A stretch of DNA of 64,000 nt from Camellia lanceoleosa. Its lineage: Eukaryota; Streptophyta; Magnoliopsida; Ericales; Theaceae. Each line of letters starts with the position of its first letter. Position 1 is the stretch's first letter. The notes below the pieces were generated by a model. It had not been told where the DNA came from, searched no databases, and saw only the letters and a list, made by a program, of their open reading frames with translations. The stretch lies in the NCBI GenBank assembly GCA_025200525.1, contig CM045758.1:165132261-165196260 (forward strand), in the 5' to 3' direction. Below are positions 25,639 to 36,633 of this stretch, one piece after another. Both the position numbers and the translations under genes were made by a program.

Positions 25639-26625
25639 ATGTCCAAACAGTGCTTTGTGGCGGTGAACGGCAGCCGGGCTGCCAAAGGCTTCGTGCAAAT
25701 GATAGAAGGAGCGGAAGACCGAGAAGTTCTGGAGGATGTGGGCACTAAGGTAGAGGACAAAGCTGTGGAAGACCTGGTTGAGGTGCGACTCGATATGGAG
25801 CGGCCGGATAAGTTCTTCCTGCTCGGTTCCAGCCTTACTGCCCAAAAGAGGACCGAGATGGTTGAGTTTTTAATGGCCAACATCGAAGTCTTCGCATGGT
25901 CGCCTTACGACATGCCGGGCCTCGATCCAAGTTTTATCTGCCATCACCTCAACGTCTTCCCTAGAGCAAAGCCAGTCATCCAGCGAACAAGGAGATCGGC
26001 GCTGCATCACGCCGAGGTAGTTGCAGAGAAGGTGAAGAACCTGCTTGAGGCACGAGCAATTCAGGAAGTGCACTACCCTCGGTGGATTTCCAACACAGTA
26101 GTGGTGCCCAAGAAGAATGGAAAGTGGCGAGTTTGTGTCAACTACAAGACAGTCAACCAAGCTTATCCCAAAGATAGCTTCCCTTTGCCGCGAATTGACC
26201 AGCTTATGGAGTTGACGGCTGGACATAATAGGCTCAATTTCTTGGATGCCTACCGTGGCTACTATCAGATCGCTATGCATGGGCCTGACCGAGAGATCAC
26301 CTCTTTCACGACTCCAAGGGGACTCTTCTGCTACCGAGTCAATGCTTTTGGTTTGAAGAACGCCGGGGCAACCTTTCAGAGGATGGTGACCAAAATGTTT
26401 GCTCCTTTGCTTGGCCGAACAATGGAGGCTTACATCGATGATATGGTGGTAAAAAGCCGACATGAGGCAAACCATTTGTCCGACTTAGCCGAGATGTTTG
26501 CCATTCTAAAGAAGCACAAGCTGCGCTTGAATGCGTCAAAGTGTGCCTTTAGCGTGGGATCCGAAAAATTTTTGGGGTTCCTAGTCACGAACCGAGGCAT
26601 CGAAGCAGACCCTACTCGATCGTAG
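25639..26625 (+). pseudogene. Tat reverse transcriptase
   Basis: A 328-codon open frame with [50 protein letters not shown] and the catalytic YIDD in [11 protein letters not shown]. It copies element RNA to DNA in the virus-like particle. The frame is open but separated by stops from both neighbours: a TAG at 26623-26625 falls where the connection domain should continue. Confidence 0.9.
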
Positions 26626-26639
26626 CCGTGCAAGAGTTG

Positions 26640-27424
26640 AAGCGCCCTAGCTCGGCTAAGGGCGTCAGATCTGGCGGGATAGCCGCTTAATCGGTTTATA
26701 AGCCGGTCATCAGATTGCTGCCGCCCTTTCTTTCAATTATTGAAGTCAAAGTTCTCGTGGGACGAAGAGTGTGACTGAGCTTTGGCCGAGCTCAAGGAAT
26801 ATCTGTCTTCTCTGCCACTGTTGGTTACACCAAAGTCGGGTAAGGAACTCTACCTTTACCTTGCCGTCTCCAAAGATCGGTCAAGGTGCTAGTCATGTTG
26901 AAGGAATCAAACACCTCCCAATTTTTTATGTCAGTAAAACCTTGCTGCTGGCTGAGACGAGGAACTTGCCGTTGGAAAAGCTAGCGTTGGCATTGATGAT
27001 GGCTTCAAGGAAGTTGGCGCATTATTTTCACGCCCATACCATCATCGTACTAACCGAGTTTCCCCTTAAGGCCTTGTTTGAACGGGCAGACTTTTCAGGC
27101 CGAATTCTCAAGTGGGCAGTCGAATTAGGACAGTTTGATGTAAAGTTCCAGCCGCACACAGCCATAAAGGCCCAAACTTTGGCCGATTTCGTTGCTGAAT
27201 TCTCACCAAGAACTCATCCGGTATACCCGGTCGATATTGCCGCGGCAGAAGAAGAAGGACCAAACTTTCGAGATACCACAATTGGGTGGAGTTCGACGCT
27301 GAATTTGCGCTACCCCCATCGGCACTCAACTTGTACAATTCAACCAACCGGTGACGCGATGACGGAATCGGGTATTGTTGTCACACCCACTCTGTCCGAT
27401 ACCGTGTCGTCAGGGGGGAAGTAA
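26640..27424 (+). pseudogene. Tat RNase H (retroviral-type) region
   Basis: The open frame 26771-27424 contains FYVSKTLLLAETRNLPLEK, ALALMMASRKLAHYF and ILKWAVELGQFDVKFQP, the RNase H blocks following Ty3/gypsy RT, then the tether with LADFVAEFSP. The start of the domain at 26640-26770 is in another frame. Confidence 0.8.
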
Positions 27425-27648
27425 TGGAACTACTCAGCACAGAGCCTGCGGCCGGTATAATACCGCAACCTGGTGATTCGCTTACGGACTTAAGCATTGT
27501 AGACCGACTTGCTGAGTCCGATGTCGAATCACCAAGAGGGGCTGGAGTGGAACCAGTCAACACAGAACTTGAAACCAGACAGCCAAGAAACCGTGATCCC
27601 ATTGCCCTTCGCAACTCTTAGGACCCATCAGACTGTTGAAAGCTTTTT

Positions 27649-27987
27649 GTGGGGGAAATGTGGAAGCTTTTTGTTGATGGAGCGTCCAACCGTCACGGTG
27701 CCGGCCTAGGTATCGTTCTTATCTCCCCGGATGGCCTAATCATTGAACATTCTATCACGCTTGGCTTCCCAGCATCTAACAACGAGGCTAAGTACGAGGC
27801 CCTTCTGGCCGGGCTCAAGAGCGCTATTCAAATGAAGGCTGCCGAGCTACTGGTGTACAGTGATTCCCAGCTTGTGGTTAACCAAGTCTCTGGGATTTAC
27901 GAAGCAAAGGATGACAGAATGGCGAAGTACCAAGCTCTGGTCAGGGAACACATCAAGCGGTTTGCAATCGAGTCAACAGATTGGTAG
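27649..27987 (+). pseudogene. Tat second (archaeal-type) RNase H
   Basis: Reads [33 protein letters not shown] and [12 protein letters not shown]. It holds the D, E, D catalytic residues of the type I archaeal RNase H that Tat elements acquired as a second domain. It ends at a TAG following DSTDW-type sequence. This domain is the main evidence for Tat lineage. Confidence 0.85.
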
Positions 27988-28000
27988 TGAAGAAAAGTAA

Positions 28001-29446
28001 ATGAAATGGTGGCCGGCTTCGATGGTAGATAGTACGTCTCCAAATCCCATGTTAATTGACTTTCTTCCACGGCCAAGCATTGAAGACGCCGGGCAGACGA
28101 ATGTACTCTACGCCGCGCTAGGTCCTTCCTGGATGGACCCCTTAATCTTGTTCCTCAGAGACCGGACTCTACCAACTGACAAGAAGGAAGCACACAAAGT
28201 CCGGGTGAAGTCAGAGTGGTTTTGGCTCTCTCCATCTGGTGTGTTGTATAAAAAGTCCTTCATTGGTCCTTATCTAAAGTACGTGCACCCGTGTAGTGTG
28301 GATGCCTTCTTGTACGAAATTCATGAAGGCATTTGTGGCAGCCATATAGGGGGTAGGTCCTTGGCCTACCGAGCTATTTCACAGGGATACTAGTGGCCGT
28401 GCATGCAGGCCGACGCACAAAAGTACGTCTGCAAGTGCGAAAAATGCCAGAAATTCGCCCATCAGATCCATCAGCTTGCTAGGGAACTTCTTCCCCTCAC
28501 CAGTCCTTGGCCCTTCGCCATGTGGGGGCTAGATATAGTGGGGCCACTGCCAACAGCACCGGGCAACCGAAAATTCTTCATTGCGGCCATAGATTACTTC
28601 ACGAAATGGGTTGAAGCTGAGCCCTTGGCAACAATCAAAGAGAAAGACGTGAAGCGATTTGTCTGGCAGAACGTGGTCACGCGGTTTGGCGTCCCCAAGA
28701 TCTTGATCTTTGACAACGGCACCCAGTTTGACGGTCGCCTATTCAGAGGATTTTGTGAAGATTTGAAGATTGAATTCTACAACTCCACTCCGGCTTACCC
28801 GTAGTCCAATGGTCAAGCCGAGGCATCGAACAAGACTATACTGGATGGGTTGAAGAAACGGCTAGAGAAGGCAAAGGGAAAATGGGCTGAGGAATTACCC
28901 AGCGTCCTTTGGGCATACCAAACAACCCCGCGGTGATCTACCGGGGAAACTCCATTTGCTTTGGTTTATGGCATAGAGGCGGTCATACCTTTGGAAGTTG
29001 GCATGCCCACCCTAAGAAGCGAGAGTTTTGAGCCCGAACTTAATGCCGAGGCTATTGCCTTGGAGCTGGACCTAGTGGAAGAGAGTCGGAAGAAGGCCCT
29101 CATCCATGTGGCTGCCTACCAACAAGAGCTCTCAAAGAAGTACAACAAGATGGTGCACCCCAGACCGTTCAAAGTTGGTGATTGGGTTTTGAGGAAAGTT
29201 ATGGGCAACACCTTAGTGCCAGGTGAAGGCAAACTAGGGGGCAAATTGGGAAGGACCCTACAAGATCACCAGTCTGGCGAGCAAGGGGGCTTACCACTTG
29301 GAGGATCTAGAGGGAAGAGCAATACCCCAGCCATGGAATGCAGCCAACCTCAAACTGTATTATTTCTAAGCGTTTGCTTTCTTTTCTTGTGCAAAGGAAT
29401 TTTTTGGCTTGCACTTCAGAATGTAATTCTTTTTGTCAATATATAG
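28001..29446 (+). pseudogene. Tat integrase, three pieces
   Basis: 28001-28393 carries the N-terminal zinc-binding region (HEGICGSHIGGRSLAY). 28403-28804 holds CEKCQKFAHQIHQ and the catalytic core (MWGLDIVGPLP, DYFTKWVEAEPL, FDNGTQFDG). 28961-29446 has the C-terminal region (VYGIEAVIPLEVGMPTLR, HPRPFKVGDWVLRKV). Stops at 28391 and about 28802, and TGA near 28937, fall at positions where family members have Tyr, Gln and Arg. The last two are C-to-T changes. Confidence 0.85.
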
Positions 29447-29479
29447 AAGTGATTTTGCTTTAGCACTTGGACTGTTGTT

Positions 29480-30240
29480 TTAATGTAAAAACCGAGATGT
29501 TTTACTACGGTTAGAAGAGTTGATGTTTTGTTCAACTTAGATATTTCTTGCCGAGATGTTTTACTTCGGCTTGAAGAGTTGGTGTTTTGTCCAACTTAGG
29601 ATTCCCAACCGAGATGATTTACTCCGGTTGGAAGAGTTGGTGTTTTGTCCAACTTAGGCCATCCCAACCGAGATGTTTTACTCCGGCTTGAAGAGTTGGT
29701 GTTTTGTCCAACTTAGGATTCCCAACCGAGATGTTTTACTCCGGCTTGAAGAGTTGGTGTTTTGTCCAACTTAGGATTCCCAACCGAGATGATTTACTCT
29801 GGTTGGAAGAGTTGGTGTTTTGTCCAACTTAGGCCATCCCAACCGAGATGTTTTACTCCGGCTTGAAGAGTTGGTGTTTTGTCCAACTTAGGATTCCCAA
29901 CCGAGATGATTTACTCCGGTTGGAAGAGTTGGTGTTTTGTCCAACTTAGGCCATCCCAACCGAGATGATTTACTCCGGTTGGAAGAGTTGGTGTTTTGTC
30001 CAACTTAGGCCATCCCAACCGAGATGATTTACTCCGGTTGGAAGAGTTGGTGTTTTGTCCAACTTTGGTCATCCCAACCGAGATGATTTACTCCGGTTAG
30101 AAGAGTTAGTGTTTTGTCCAACTTAGGATTCCCAACCGAGATGATTTACTCCGATTGGAAGAGTTGGTGATTTGTTCAACTTAGTTATTCCCAACCGAGA
30201 TGGTTTACTCCGGTTGAAGAACTTGCTATTTTGTTTTGCT
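29480..30240. repeat. 58/59-bp minisatellite between integrase and antisense gene
   Basis: About 13 tandem units with the start CCAACCGAGATG recurring every 58 or 59 bases (for example 29611, 29670, 29728, 29786 and 29845 for the GAGATG). Each unit contains two dyads: CCAACCG with CGGTTGG, and AGTTGG with CCAACT. Units alternate GGCCATC and GGATTC at the end. Tandem repeats in this position are common in Tat elements. Confidence 0.92.
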
Positions 30241-30457
30241 TAAGTGTTTCAACTGAGTTAAGTAATTCGGTTAACAAAGTGTTTCGTCCAAATTTGTGAT
30301 TTATACCGAGATGTTTTGCTGAACATGAAATTGATGACAACCATGCAAACACTTGACAAAATTAAAGTTTTTCATTGATGTAAAACTTTACAAAAGGTGG
30401 GGACCGAGCCCGGTTACATCAGAAACGCAGAAAGAAACAAACAAAAAGAAAAGAAAA

Positions 30458-32396
30458 CTAAACTAAGGAGGAGAGATTGGTGAACTCGTCCTCGGTGGCC
30501 TTAATGTTGATGGTTGGGCTTTTGTCTTGGGCACCGAGCTCGTCATGGCCAGGCTGCTCCTGCACTTCGGCATCATCTACCTCGGTATCTGTCTTGGCAT
30601 CTCCTTCCTCAAGGCCTTCCTCGGCCTCAGCTTGCAACGCGCTGAAGACGTCGTTTGCGTATGGCACAAGGTAGACCGGTAGGAAGGCCGGAGACGGATT
30701 GGCAAATACGTCGGTGTCAGAGCCCTGACCGAGATGCTCGCAGGCAGATTTCCAGCCAGCTTTGAAGTAGATGTCTTGAGTTGCGAACACCTGCTTCTTG
30801 TAGCTCTCCTCGGCTTCGTTGAAACCGGCGTTGTTAGCATCTCGGCAGTCCCTTTTGCGCGACTTCTTCAACGCGTCCAACTCGGCCTGGAGCTCGTCTC
30901 GCTTTTTCTCGGCTGCGTCAAGTTGACCGAGCAACCGGTTGTTATCAGTGTTTGGTATCTCCAGCGAGGACTTTGCTCGGCCGAGCTCGATGCGAGGCTT
31001 TGCACTTGGTGTCGTTGTGGCCGGCTTGTATCGCCTCCATAACCAGATGTTGTTTTTGAATGGCCTGCAAAAAGCTAATTTGATTAGTGAAGGAACCGGG
31101 CAAACACTTGTGAAAATTTCAGAGGCAGATTGACTTACCCTAGCCATAGACTTCACTGACGACTTTACCAACCGAGTGTCAGAGACGTGGTTGTTGCCGA
31201 CCACGTCGCTCGGTAGAAGGAGTGCTTTGGAGAGATCGAAGGCGAGCAAGTGCTCTTTATCGCCCTTGATCGAAGCCGTTGCCGGGATGTCTTGACCCCG
31301 GTGTTTCAGCTGTGGACGCCAGGTCGGTACTGGGTTAACTGTGGCAGTTGGTTGCTCGGTGGTAAGCTCGGTCACCAGCTCGGCAGACAAATCCGCCCGA
31401 GCTCTTTTGCCAGACCGGCGTGGAGTAGGCTCCTTGGTAGATTGCTCGGCTGCTGGTGAAGCCAGAGCGACCACGGCGTCGCTGGATTGACCGGCCGTAG
31501 TTGAGCGAATGATTACGCTCGGTATCTCGACTGAAGTGGCGGTGAGCAGGTTCTTGATTCTGCTTCGCTTGGCCATCTCTTGCTCCTCTGTCAAATGGAT
31601 GAGTGGAACGTCTGGCAAAGTTGGATCTGGAAGAGGTGATGGAGCGCGGAGGAAGTTTGTAACTTTACTCCGGCGGGGAACAGAGTATCTGTACGTAGGA
31701 GTGTAGCCGAGCAATTGGTCGCAATCTCGATCGCGGTAACGGAGCGCGGTCCTGATTGCCTCTACGTTGGGGAAGTGATAGTTGGCTTGCAAGGCTTGGA
31801 TTGCTGCAAAAGAAACAAGAAAAAAAATGATTAAGTACAAAAACATGAAGAAAGTAGATTAACCGAGCTAATTTGCGCGGCTTACATGTGCTGCCAAAGT
31901 TTTTGCTTATCATCCAGCCCGGTACCACGGCTGTCTCATAATTGCCAGACACCCAGAAGAAATCATCATCGTGTAGATCCTTGTCTGGTGTGCCGGTCAC
32001 AATTTTTTCTCTGCCCGGCCTAATCTTGAGATAGTAGGCGAGGCCATCTCCAGTGTGCCCTAAGGTGTATTGGCGCAGGATCTTGGCTAAACCTAAGCTT
32101 ATGCCTAGCCGGTTGTTTAGCTCGTGCACGCCGTTTATTATTCTGTAGGTGTTGGTGGACACTTGGGTGGATGCTAGCCCGGTCCGGCGAAGAAATTCGG
32201 TCATCAGAGGATTGACCGGGAAGCGGAGGCCTCCTTCTACGATTGACAGCACGGTGAAAGGGCATTGGTCTAGTCTGTCCCAGGGTGTTGTCTTCTCTTC
32301 TGCCAGTTCGAGATGGACGTCGGCCGAGATGCCGTACTCCTCTTTGAACGCATCCAGCGCGACCGGAGTGTCTACTAGGAAGTAGAATTTTCCCAT
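30458..32396 (-). pseudogene. Antisense gene of the Tat element (PF04195-like domain plus coiled coil, spliced)
   Basis: Encoded opposite to pol. Exon 1 (32396-31886) reads MGKFYFLVDTPVALDAFKEE then FPVNPLMTEFLRRTGLA and YRIINGVHELNNRLG, matching the 'putative gypsy type transposon' domain. A donor GTAAGC (first base 31885) and acceptor TTTTGCAG give exon 2 (31803-31139). It is basic and proline-rich, with GKRARADL resembling a nuclear signal. A second intron (GTAAGT to TTTTTGCAG) leads to exon 3 (31064-30458), a heptad-like region (QLDAAEKKRDELQAELDAL) and an acidic tail. A one-base shift seems present early in exon 3. Its function is unknown; it is not needed for pol. Confidence 0.65.
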
Positions 32397-32399
32397 TTG

Positions 32400-33880
32400 T
32401 GGCCGACTTAGGATATCTCGGCTGAGGGGTTTGGCACTGTGCTAATTGGATGTTGCTCGGTCTTGAGAGCCTCAGAAGTGATCAATGGTCCCCTTGGACT
32501 CTGCAGGAAAAGGATGGCAAGTGTGAGTGTGAGCGCGGTCAGGCGAAGTGAGCTTGACTTTAGCTCGGTCATCAAAAGTGTCAAACCACCTCGGTTGTCT
32601 AAGCTTACCAAAGAGCTTGGTCGCCCAAGCGGACCAGATATTAGCCCGGTTGAACGACCAGGTCCTGTTGCTATCTCGGTTTTTGCTGCGTTTGAGACAA
32701 ACATGTTTTTTGCTCGGTCAGGTTGGTTTTTTGGATCAAATGAAGACCAGGAGCCCAGTCCGCCCCAGTTCTTCAGTGTTCTTCAGGAAAAATGAAGAAC
32801 ACCATGAACGTTTAAAGGTTTAGGATGGTTTTTGGTGCCCAAATCCTAAAAGCTACGTTTTTCTGCCCTAATGTGCGAAATATCAAAGAAAATGACAATA
32901 AAAGGGGAGTTTGAGGACTTACCAAGTTAGGGCAGTGTGTTCTTCACCTTCGAGCTCGAGTTCAGGAACGGCAGAGGATGGGCAAAAGCTCTGGGTTGCT
33001 TGGAATGGCAGTGGGTCAGTAAGAGTGAAAGGAAGATAAGGGGAGCATGTATATAGAGGTTGCAAGGCCGCCAAAAATTCAAATCTCTTGCGACGGCTGG
33101 TTGGCTACTCGAGGACCAATGGGGGGACGCCACGTGTCCCCATTAATGGCAGCGTCGGAGTTGAAAAGACGGGGGGCAAGTGAGGCGTCGACCGAGCAAA
33201 ACGAAGAGACAGCAAGGTCAGAATGGGGCGTTGACCGAGGAGGCGGCCGGATGAGTCCGAAGGCAGGCATGCCAACTAGCCCGGTTGACGATGATTAAGC
33301 TGAGGACCGAGGAGGCGCTATCTCGGCCGTAATAGGTAATCGACCACGCTTGATGACGAAATTAAGGGGCAATTGAGAGGGAGATTTATGATTGGGAATT
33401 GGGCCGAGGTAACGGCCGAGCAGGTTGAGAGTCAAATGGAGCATTAGGCCAAGATGACCTGCGGTCCGCCCGGAGTTAGGTTGCTATTACTTGGGCCGGG
33501 CAGGTGTTGGGCCAAGTTTTGCCGCCCTAGTCCGGAAAGAAGCTGCTCGGCAAGGCAGTGCTTGGTTGGACCGAGCTGCTTGTTCTGGCGATGGTGAAGC
33601 CAGTCAAGTTAGTTGACCGGCGCCCGGAAGACGCTGTCAACTGAGGTAACTGTTTGCTCGGCAGGAAGGCCGACCACACGAGACGTCCCGGGCTCGGCTT
33701 TGCCGAGATGTCGCCTAGCCCGGTTCTCCTTGAGCTTAGCCAGTGAAATGCTTGGCATGAAGCACGGCACGGCGGTGAATGGAGCAGCTCGGCTGCCGAG
33801 CTCCAACAGAGAAGACTGGCAGTTGAGATTAGGTAATGTTCAGCAAGGTTTACGCTAACAGATAGGATAGCAGGACCACG
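32400..33880. other. 3' non-coding region of the Tat element / upstream of the antisense gene
   Basis: GC-richer sequence without a convincing frame. Several short antisense ORFs are open by chance. On the minus strand it would be the leader and promoter of the antisense gene; a possible acceptor (TCCTGCAG) lies near 32505. The purine-rich stretch before the right LTR (about 33861-33875) may be a weak polypurine tract. Confidence 0.45.
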
Positions 33881-33987
33881 TGTCAGGAGATGACTAGGAG
33901 TAGATATGGGGCGCAGAGGGTATATAAGCATGTCTGCGCCCCTCATACGCGGACAGACGAACATTTTGTAAGGAAATTCTTACACTC

Positions 33988-34036
<49 letters not shown>

Positions 34037-34182
34037 AGGTGTGTGCTAACTTGATCGTCGGGGGGGTTTTCCGGCCACACACCGCCGGGTAGCTCACCGC
34101 CGTTGTGCTTTCAGGTGATCAGACAGAAACGGAGCTTGGAGGAAAGGAGTACGGGCTTGCCGGAATATTTGCTCCCCGTACA
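33881..34182 (+). repeat. Right LTR of the Tat element
   Basis: Matches 20652-20932, with an expanded CT microsatellite (about 33997-34033) accounting for the extra length. Ends GCTCCCCGTACA. Flanked on the right by family X sequence. Confidence 0.85.
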
Positions 34183-34593
34183 TGTATATAGGTGATCAAG
34201 CATGTGACCAAGCTTTAAGTTGAGGGCTTGGTGCCTTAGTTGTTTTGTCAGCCAACCCTTGTGCCTCCCGAGAAGGTTTCGGTTTAAGTCAAGCCTCGTG
34301 ACTGTATTTTGTGGATGTATAAGTTTTTGTTCCTTCTAATTTACGAACCAGTTTTCTGTTGAATTTACATGTAGTGACATAATTGATGTATTTTGTTTTG
34401 ATCACCTGTATGACTATGAAAGTTTAAGATTGTCTGTCCCATGTCTGTCTTCACTGCTCGATAGACTATGTATATTTCATGTATTTGCTTCCGCAACCCC
34501 TATTTATATGTTATTATGTTAAGAGGCCTTTGGTAATCCAAGGATTACTGGCTGATTACAACAATAAACTAGGAGCGGGATTGGGATGTGACA
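34183..34593 (+). mobile_element. Family X LTR, 3' fragment (copy 4)
   Basis: In reverse this matches the first 400 bases of copy 1: CAGCCAACCCTTGTGCCTCC-type sequence, CTTCCGCAACCCCTA, GGCCTTTGGTAATCC, and an end resembling GGGTTGTGACA at 34593. The rest of the LTR is missing, so this junction is a rearrangement. Confidence 0.7.
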
Positions 34594-34819
34594 GTTTTTT
34601 ATTTCCTGCTTTTTCTTTTTCTAACAATTCTATATAGTTCTCACACCAACAAATCTTGGGGGGCTTAGAGTAGCTATTGAGCATTTTATTAAAGCTCACC
34701 ACAAATACATCTGATACTCAAGTAAGTAGTGGTGATTCTAACATTGCGCCTAGGCATTTGACAAACATCTGTATTTGAGAAACATTATGTAGTATAATAT
34801 GTAGTATGTTAAATTAGTC

Positions 34820-35008
34820 CTTGAAACTTATTCTGCTGGAGAAGTAATTGTGTCGTCCGAGGCTTCTGGCCCAGGCGGTTTTACCTGTTCTTGAGGGTCC
34901 TTCGAGGTAGAGGGAGATTGGGCGGATGGGCCTCTGCTCTGGTTCCTGTTATCAGAGGAAGAGGAGAGTTCTTCGTCAGTATATAAATTGATTATATTAT
35001 TTTTGTGT
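34820..35008 (-). pseudogene. Geminivirus-like Rep, second-exon fragment (cluster C)
   Basis: Matches the part of Rep upstream of the helicase motif in copy A and in 37910-38010, including the intron end (acceptor CAG). It stops at about 35008 inside the intron equivalent, where the sequence switches to the large intergenic region. Confidence 0.7.
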
Positions 35009-35301
35009 TTCACCCGTCGATGGACGTACGGATGGTGACGTGTAAGGCGGAGATTAAATCCGTACTCACACCAAATAGTAAACACTGTTTGGTGTGAGTG
35101 GTGTGAGTAGACGTGGCCATATCCTGTCCACCCACGTGTCACGATCGCGGTGATTTTGCTTGGATAAAAAGCAAAGGGGCACAGAATTCCGCGTGAATGA
35201 ACAGTAATGGGCGGGAATTTGAATTTCAAATTTCGAATCTCCGTATTTACAGTTGTCTATATATTTGGGTCCAGCCTCAGATATTTGTCGGTGAAGAGAG
35301 A
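35009..35301. promoter_or_regulatory. Large intergenic region of the geminivirus-like element (cluster C)
   Basis: Contains a perfect 12-bp inverted repeat, ACTCACACCAAA and TTTGGTGTGAGT, with a 12-nt loop (about 35063-35098). A second GGTGTGAG directly follows, giving tandem iteron-like units. A TATA-like CTATATATTTGG at about 35258-35270 precedes the virion-sense start at 35302. The loop lacks TAATATTAC, so it may be an iteron hairpin rather than the nicking site. Confidence 0.6.
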
Positions 35302-35443
35302 TATGAGAGATATGCTTTTGCAGTTTGAGAGTTATTATACTGAGGTGATTTTCTGGTACCTTGTTTTATCCCTCCTTTTCTTTCTGCCATTTTTGTCGAT
35401 TTATTTGGTATACAATGTTGTACTCCTTAGAAGAGTATCTTGA
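35302..35443 (+). CDS. Small one-pass membrane ORF, geminivirus-like (cluster C)
   Basis: An open frame starting MRDMLLQFESYY; residues about 17-40 form the hydrophobic segment IFWYLVLSLLFFLPFLSIYL, followed by LLRRVS and a stop: 46-47 residues. It is uninterrupted here, unlike the copy at 13862. Position right after the intergenic region and topology suggest the small V-sense movement-type protein. There is no evidence it is expressed. Confidence 0.5.
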
Positions 35444-35606
35444 GAATTACGGGCAGTTCACTCAAATGTGTGTAGATCGCTTTTTGACGTGGCAACTAGG
35501 ACTGTGGGAAGAGAGCAGGCGGAGAGCTCCAGCGAAGTTTGTTCCGGTGTACGAAGAGCAGAGGGCAAAAATATCAAAGCTAAGGTGTCTGAACAGAAGG
35601 GTTAGC
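35379..35606 (+). pseudogene. Second virion-sense ORF overlapping the membrane ORF (cluster C)
   Basis: In another frame, starting MLYSLEEYLENYGQF and reading MCVDRFLTWQLGLWEESRRR and YEEQRAKISKLRCLNRR. A small basic protein overlapping both the membrane ORF and the coat protein start is the usual place of a geminivirus V2/pre-coat protein. The open frame continues into the foldback and antisense SIR by chance. The same reading exists, with stops, at 13980-14130. Confidence 0.5.
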
Positions 35607-35681
35607 AAAAACATCAAACCATTCTCTCATTTTTGGTGGTTAGATGCAATGTCCCCAAAAATGAGAGAATGGTTTGATGTT
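35607..35681. repeat. Foldback at an inversion junction
   Basis: Left arm from AACATCAAACCATTC to CATTTTTGG and right arm from CCAAAAATGAGAG to GGTTTGATGTT form a near-perfect hairpin of about 26 bp with a spacer of about 20 bp. The right arm is authentic Rep C-terminal/SIR sequence (see 12040-12080); the left arm is a short inverted copy of it at the junction with the virion-sense ORFs. Confidence 0.85.
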
Positions 35682-35746
35682 AATGTAACCACCGTCATGA
35701 TTAATGAAAAATTTTATTAATTTTATTTATGAAACCACTCAAAGTT

Positions 35747-36592
35747 TTATTTAGTTACTACATTTCCCTTATCATCAACTATTACATCTTGAGTCACATC
35801 ACTATTTTTTACACTGACGATTACATTTCGTAAAACATTAGAAAATTCTGCTGGATCCATAACAACTGATCCTCTGCGATCAACTTCATCTTTGCTAACA
35901 CCAACTTCTGAAATCGACGGGCCAGGATCAATATCAATAGTGTCATCACCACCTCTGCGTACATCAATCTCTGACAAACTCAGACGCCCTCTGCGTTCAT
36001 GAATTACTGAACCACTTTTCCCAAAACCGCCTAACAACAAATCTCTTCGCCTCTCCGGTAAACCAACAGATTTAGTCCGTGTCAGAATCGGAATGGCCTT
36101 CGTTGGAGGACAATGCCAAACATCAACATTATCATTAGTATATTTTTTAGATAACACAACAATAGAGGGGGCCCTCATTTGCGAATCTTTCCGCATGTCA
36201 CTCAGAGAATACTTCGGATACCCTTCATTTTACAATACGTAACCCCTTTTAATATTGAAATTTTCAAGTCGATACTTCACCATCCATGGCACCTGTTTGT
36301 CGTTAATTGAACAATAACCATTCCATAGTAGACTAACTCGCATTGACAATCTCGGGAAAATAAACCACGCAAACCGTCATTACCGCCTAACCTCCGATCA
36401 TAAACATTTACTCGACCAACCCACTAGCATTGGCGCAAAGGAATATTTTATCAATATTTTATCAACCTTAATACTTTTTTGTTTGTATCTTAACCTCAAT
36501 TGAGAAAATAAATTAGGCAACGCAATTTCAATACAATCAAATCACTTGTCAAACACCTTCAACAACCCCGCTTTTATATCGCCCACCTCCAT
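35747..36592 (-). pseudogene. Geminivirus-like movement protein (BC1 type), cluster C
   Basis: Minus-strand start ATGGAGGTGG at 36592; stop TAA at 35747. The open C-terminal frame (36196-35747, 149 codons) begins at the SQMRAPSIVVLSKKYT block and matches copy A throughout. The N-terminal half (36592-36230) is frame-broken by multiple single-base losses. Confidence 0.78.
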
Positions 36593-36633
36593 TAACCTCA
36601 ACATTAGAAATATAAATACATCAAATTACAATT

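Larger units (their letters stand above)
20652..34182 (+). mobile_element. Ty3/gypsy Tat-lineage retrotransposon with nested solo LTR
   Basis: LTRs at about 20652-20932 and 33881-34182 (TGTCAGG to CCC(A/G)TACA). The primer site TTGGCGCCGTCTGTG begins at 20934. The order is gag, protease, RT, RNase H, a second archaeal-type RNase H, integrase, a minisatellite, an antisense gene, then the right LTR. The dual RNase H and the long 3' region with an antisense ORF are marks of the Tat group. No matching duplication is seen at the outer ends: CACTA sequence lies on the left and family X LTR on the right, so a flank has been rearranged. Several in-frame stops disable it. Confidence 0.88.

Noticed and set aside
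29480..30240. Regular repeat array resembling CRISPR
   Set aside because: Units are contiguous tandem repeats without unique spacers, inside a plant retrotransposon; a minisatellite.
30477..31706. Plus-strand ORFs opposite the Tat antisense gene
   Set aside because: Short, overlapping and without domains; shadows of the antisense exons.
35361..35720. Single 119-codon protein joining the V-sense ORF to WWLDAMSPKMREW
   Set aside because: Its second half is Rep C terminus brought in by the inversion at the foldback; a chimeric frame, not a gene.
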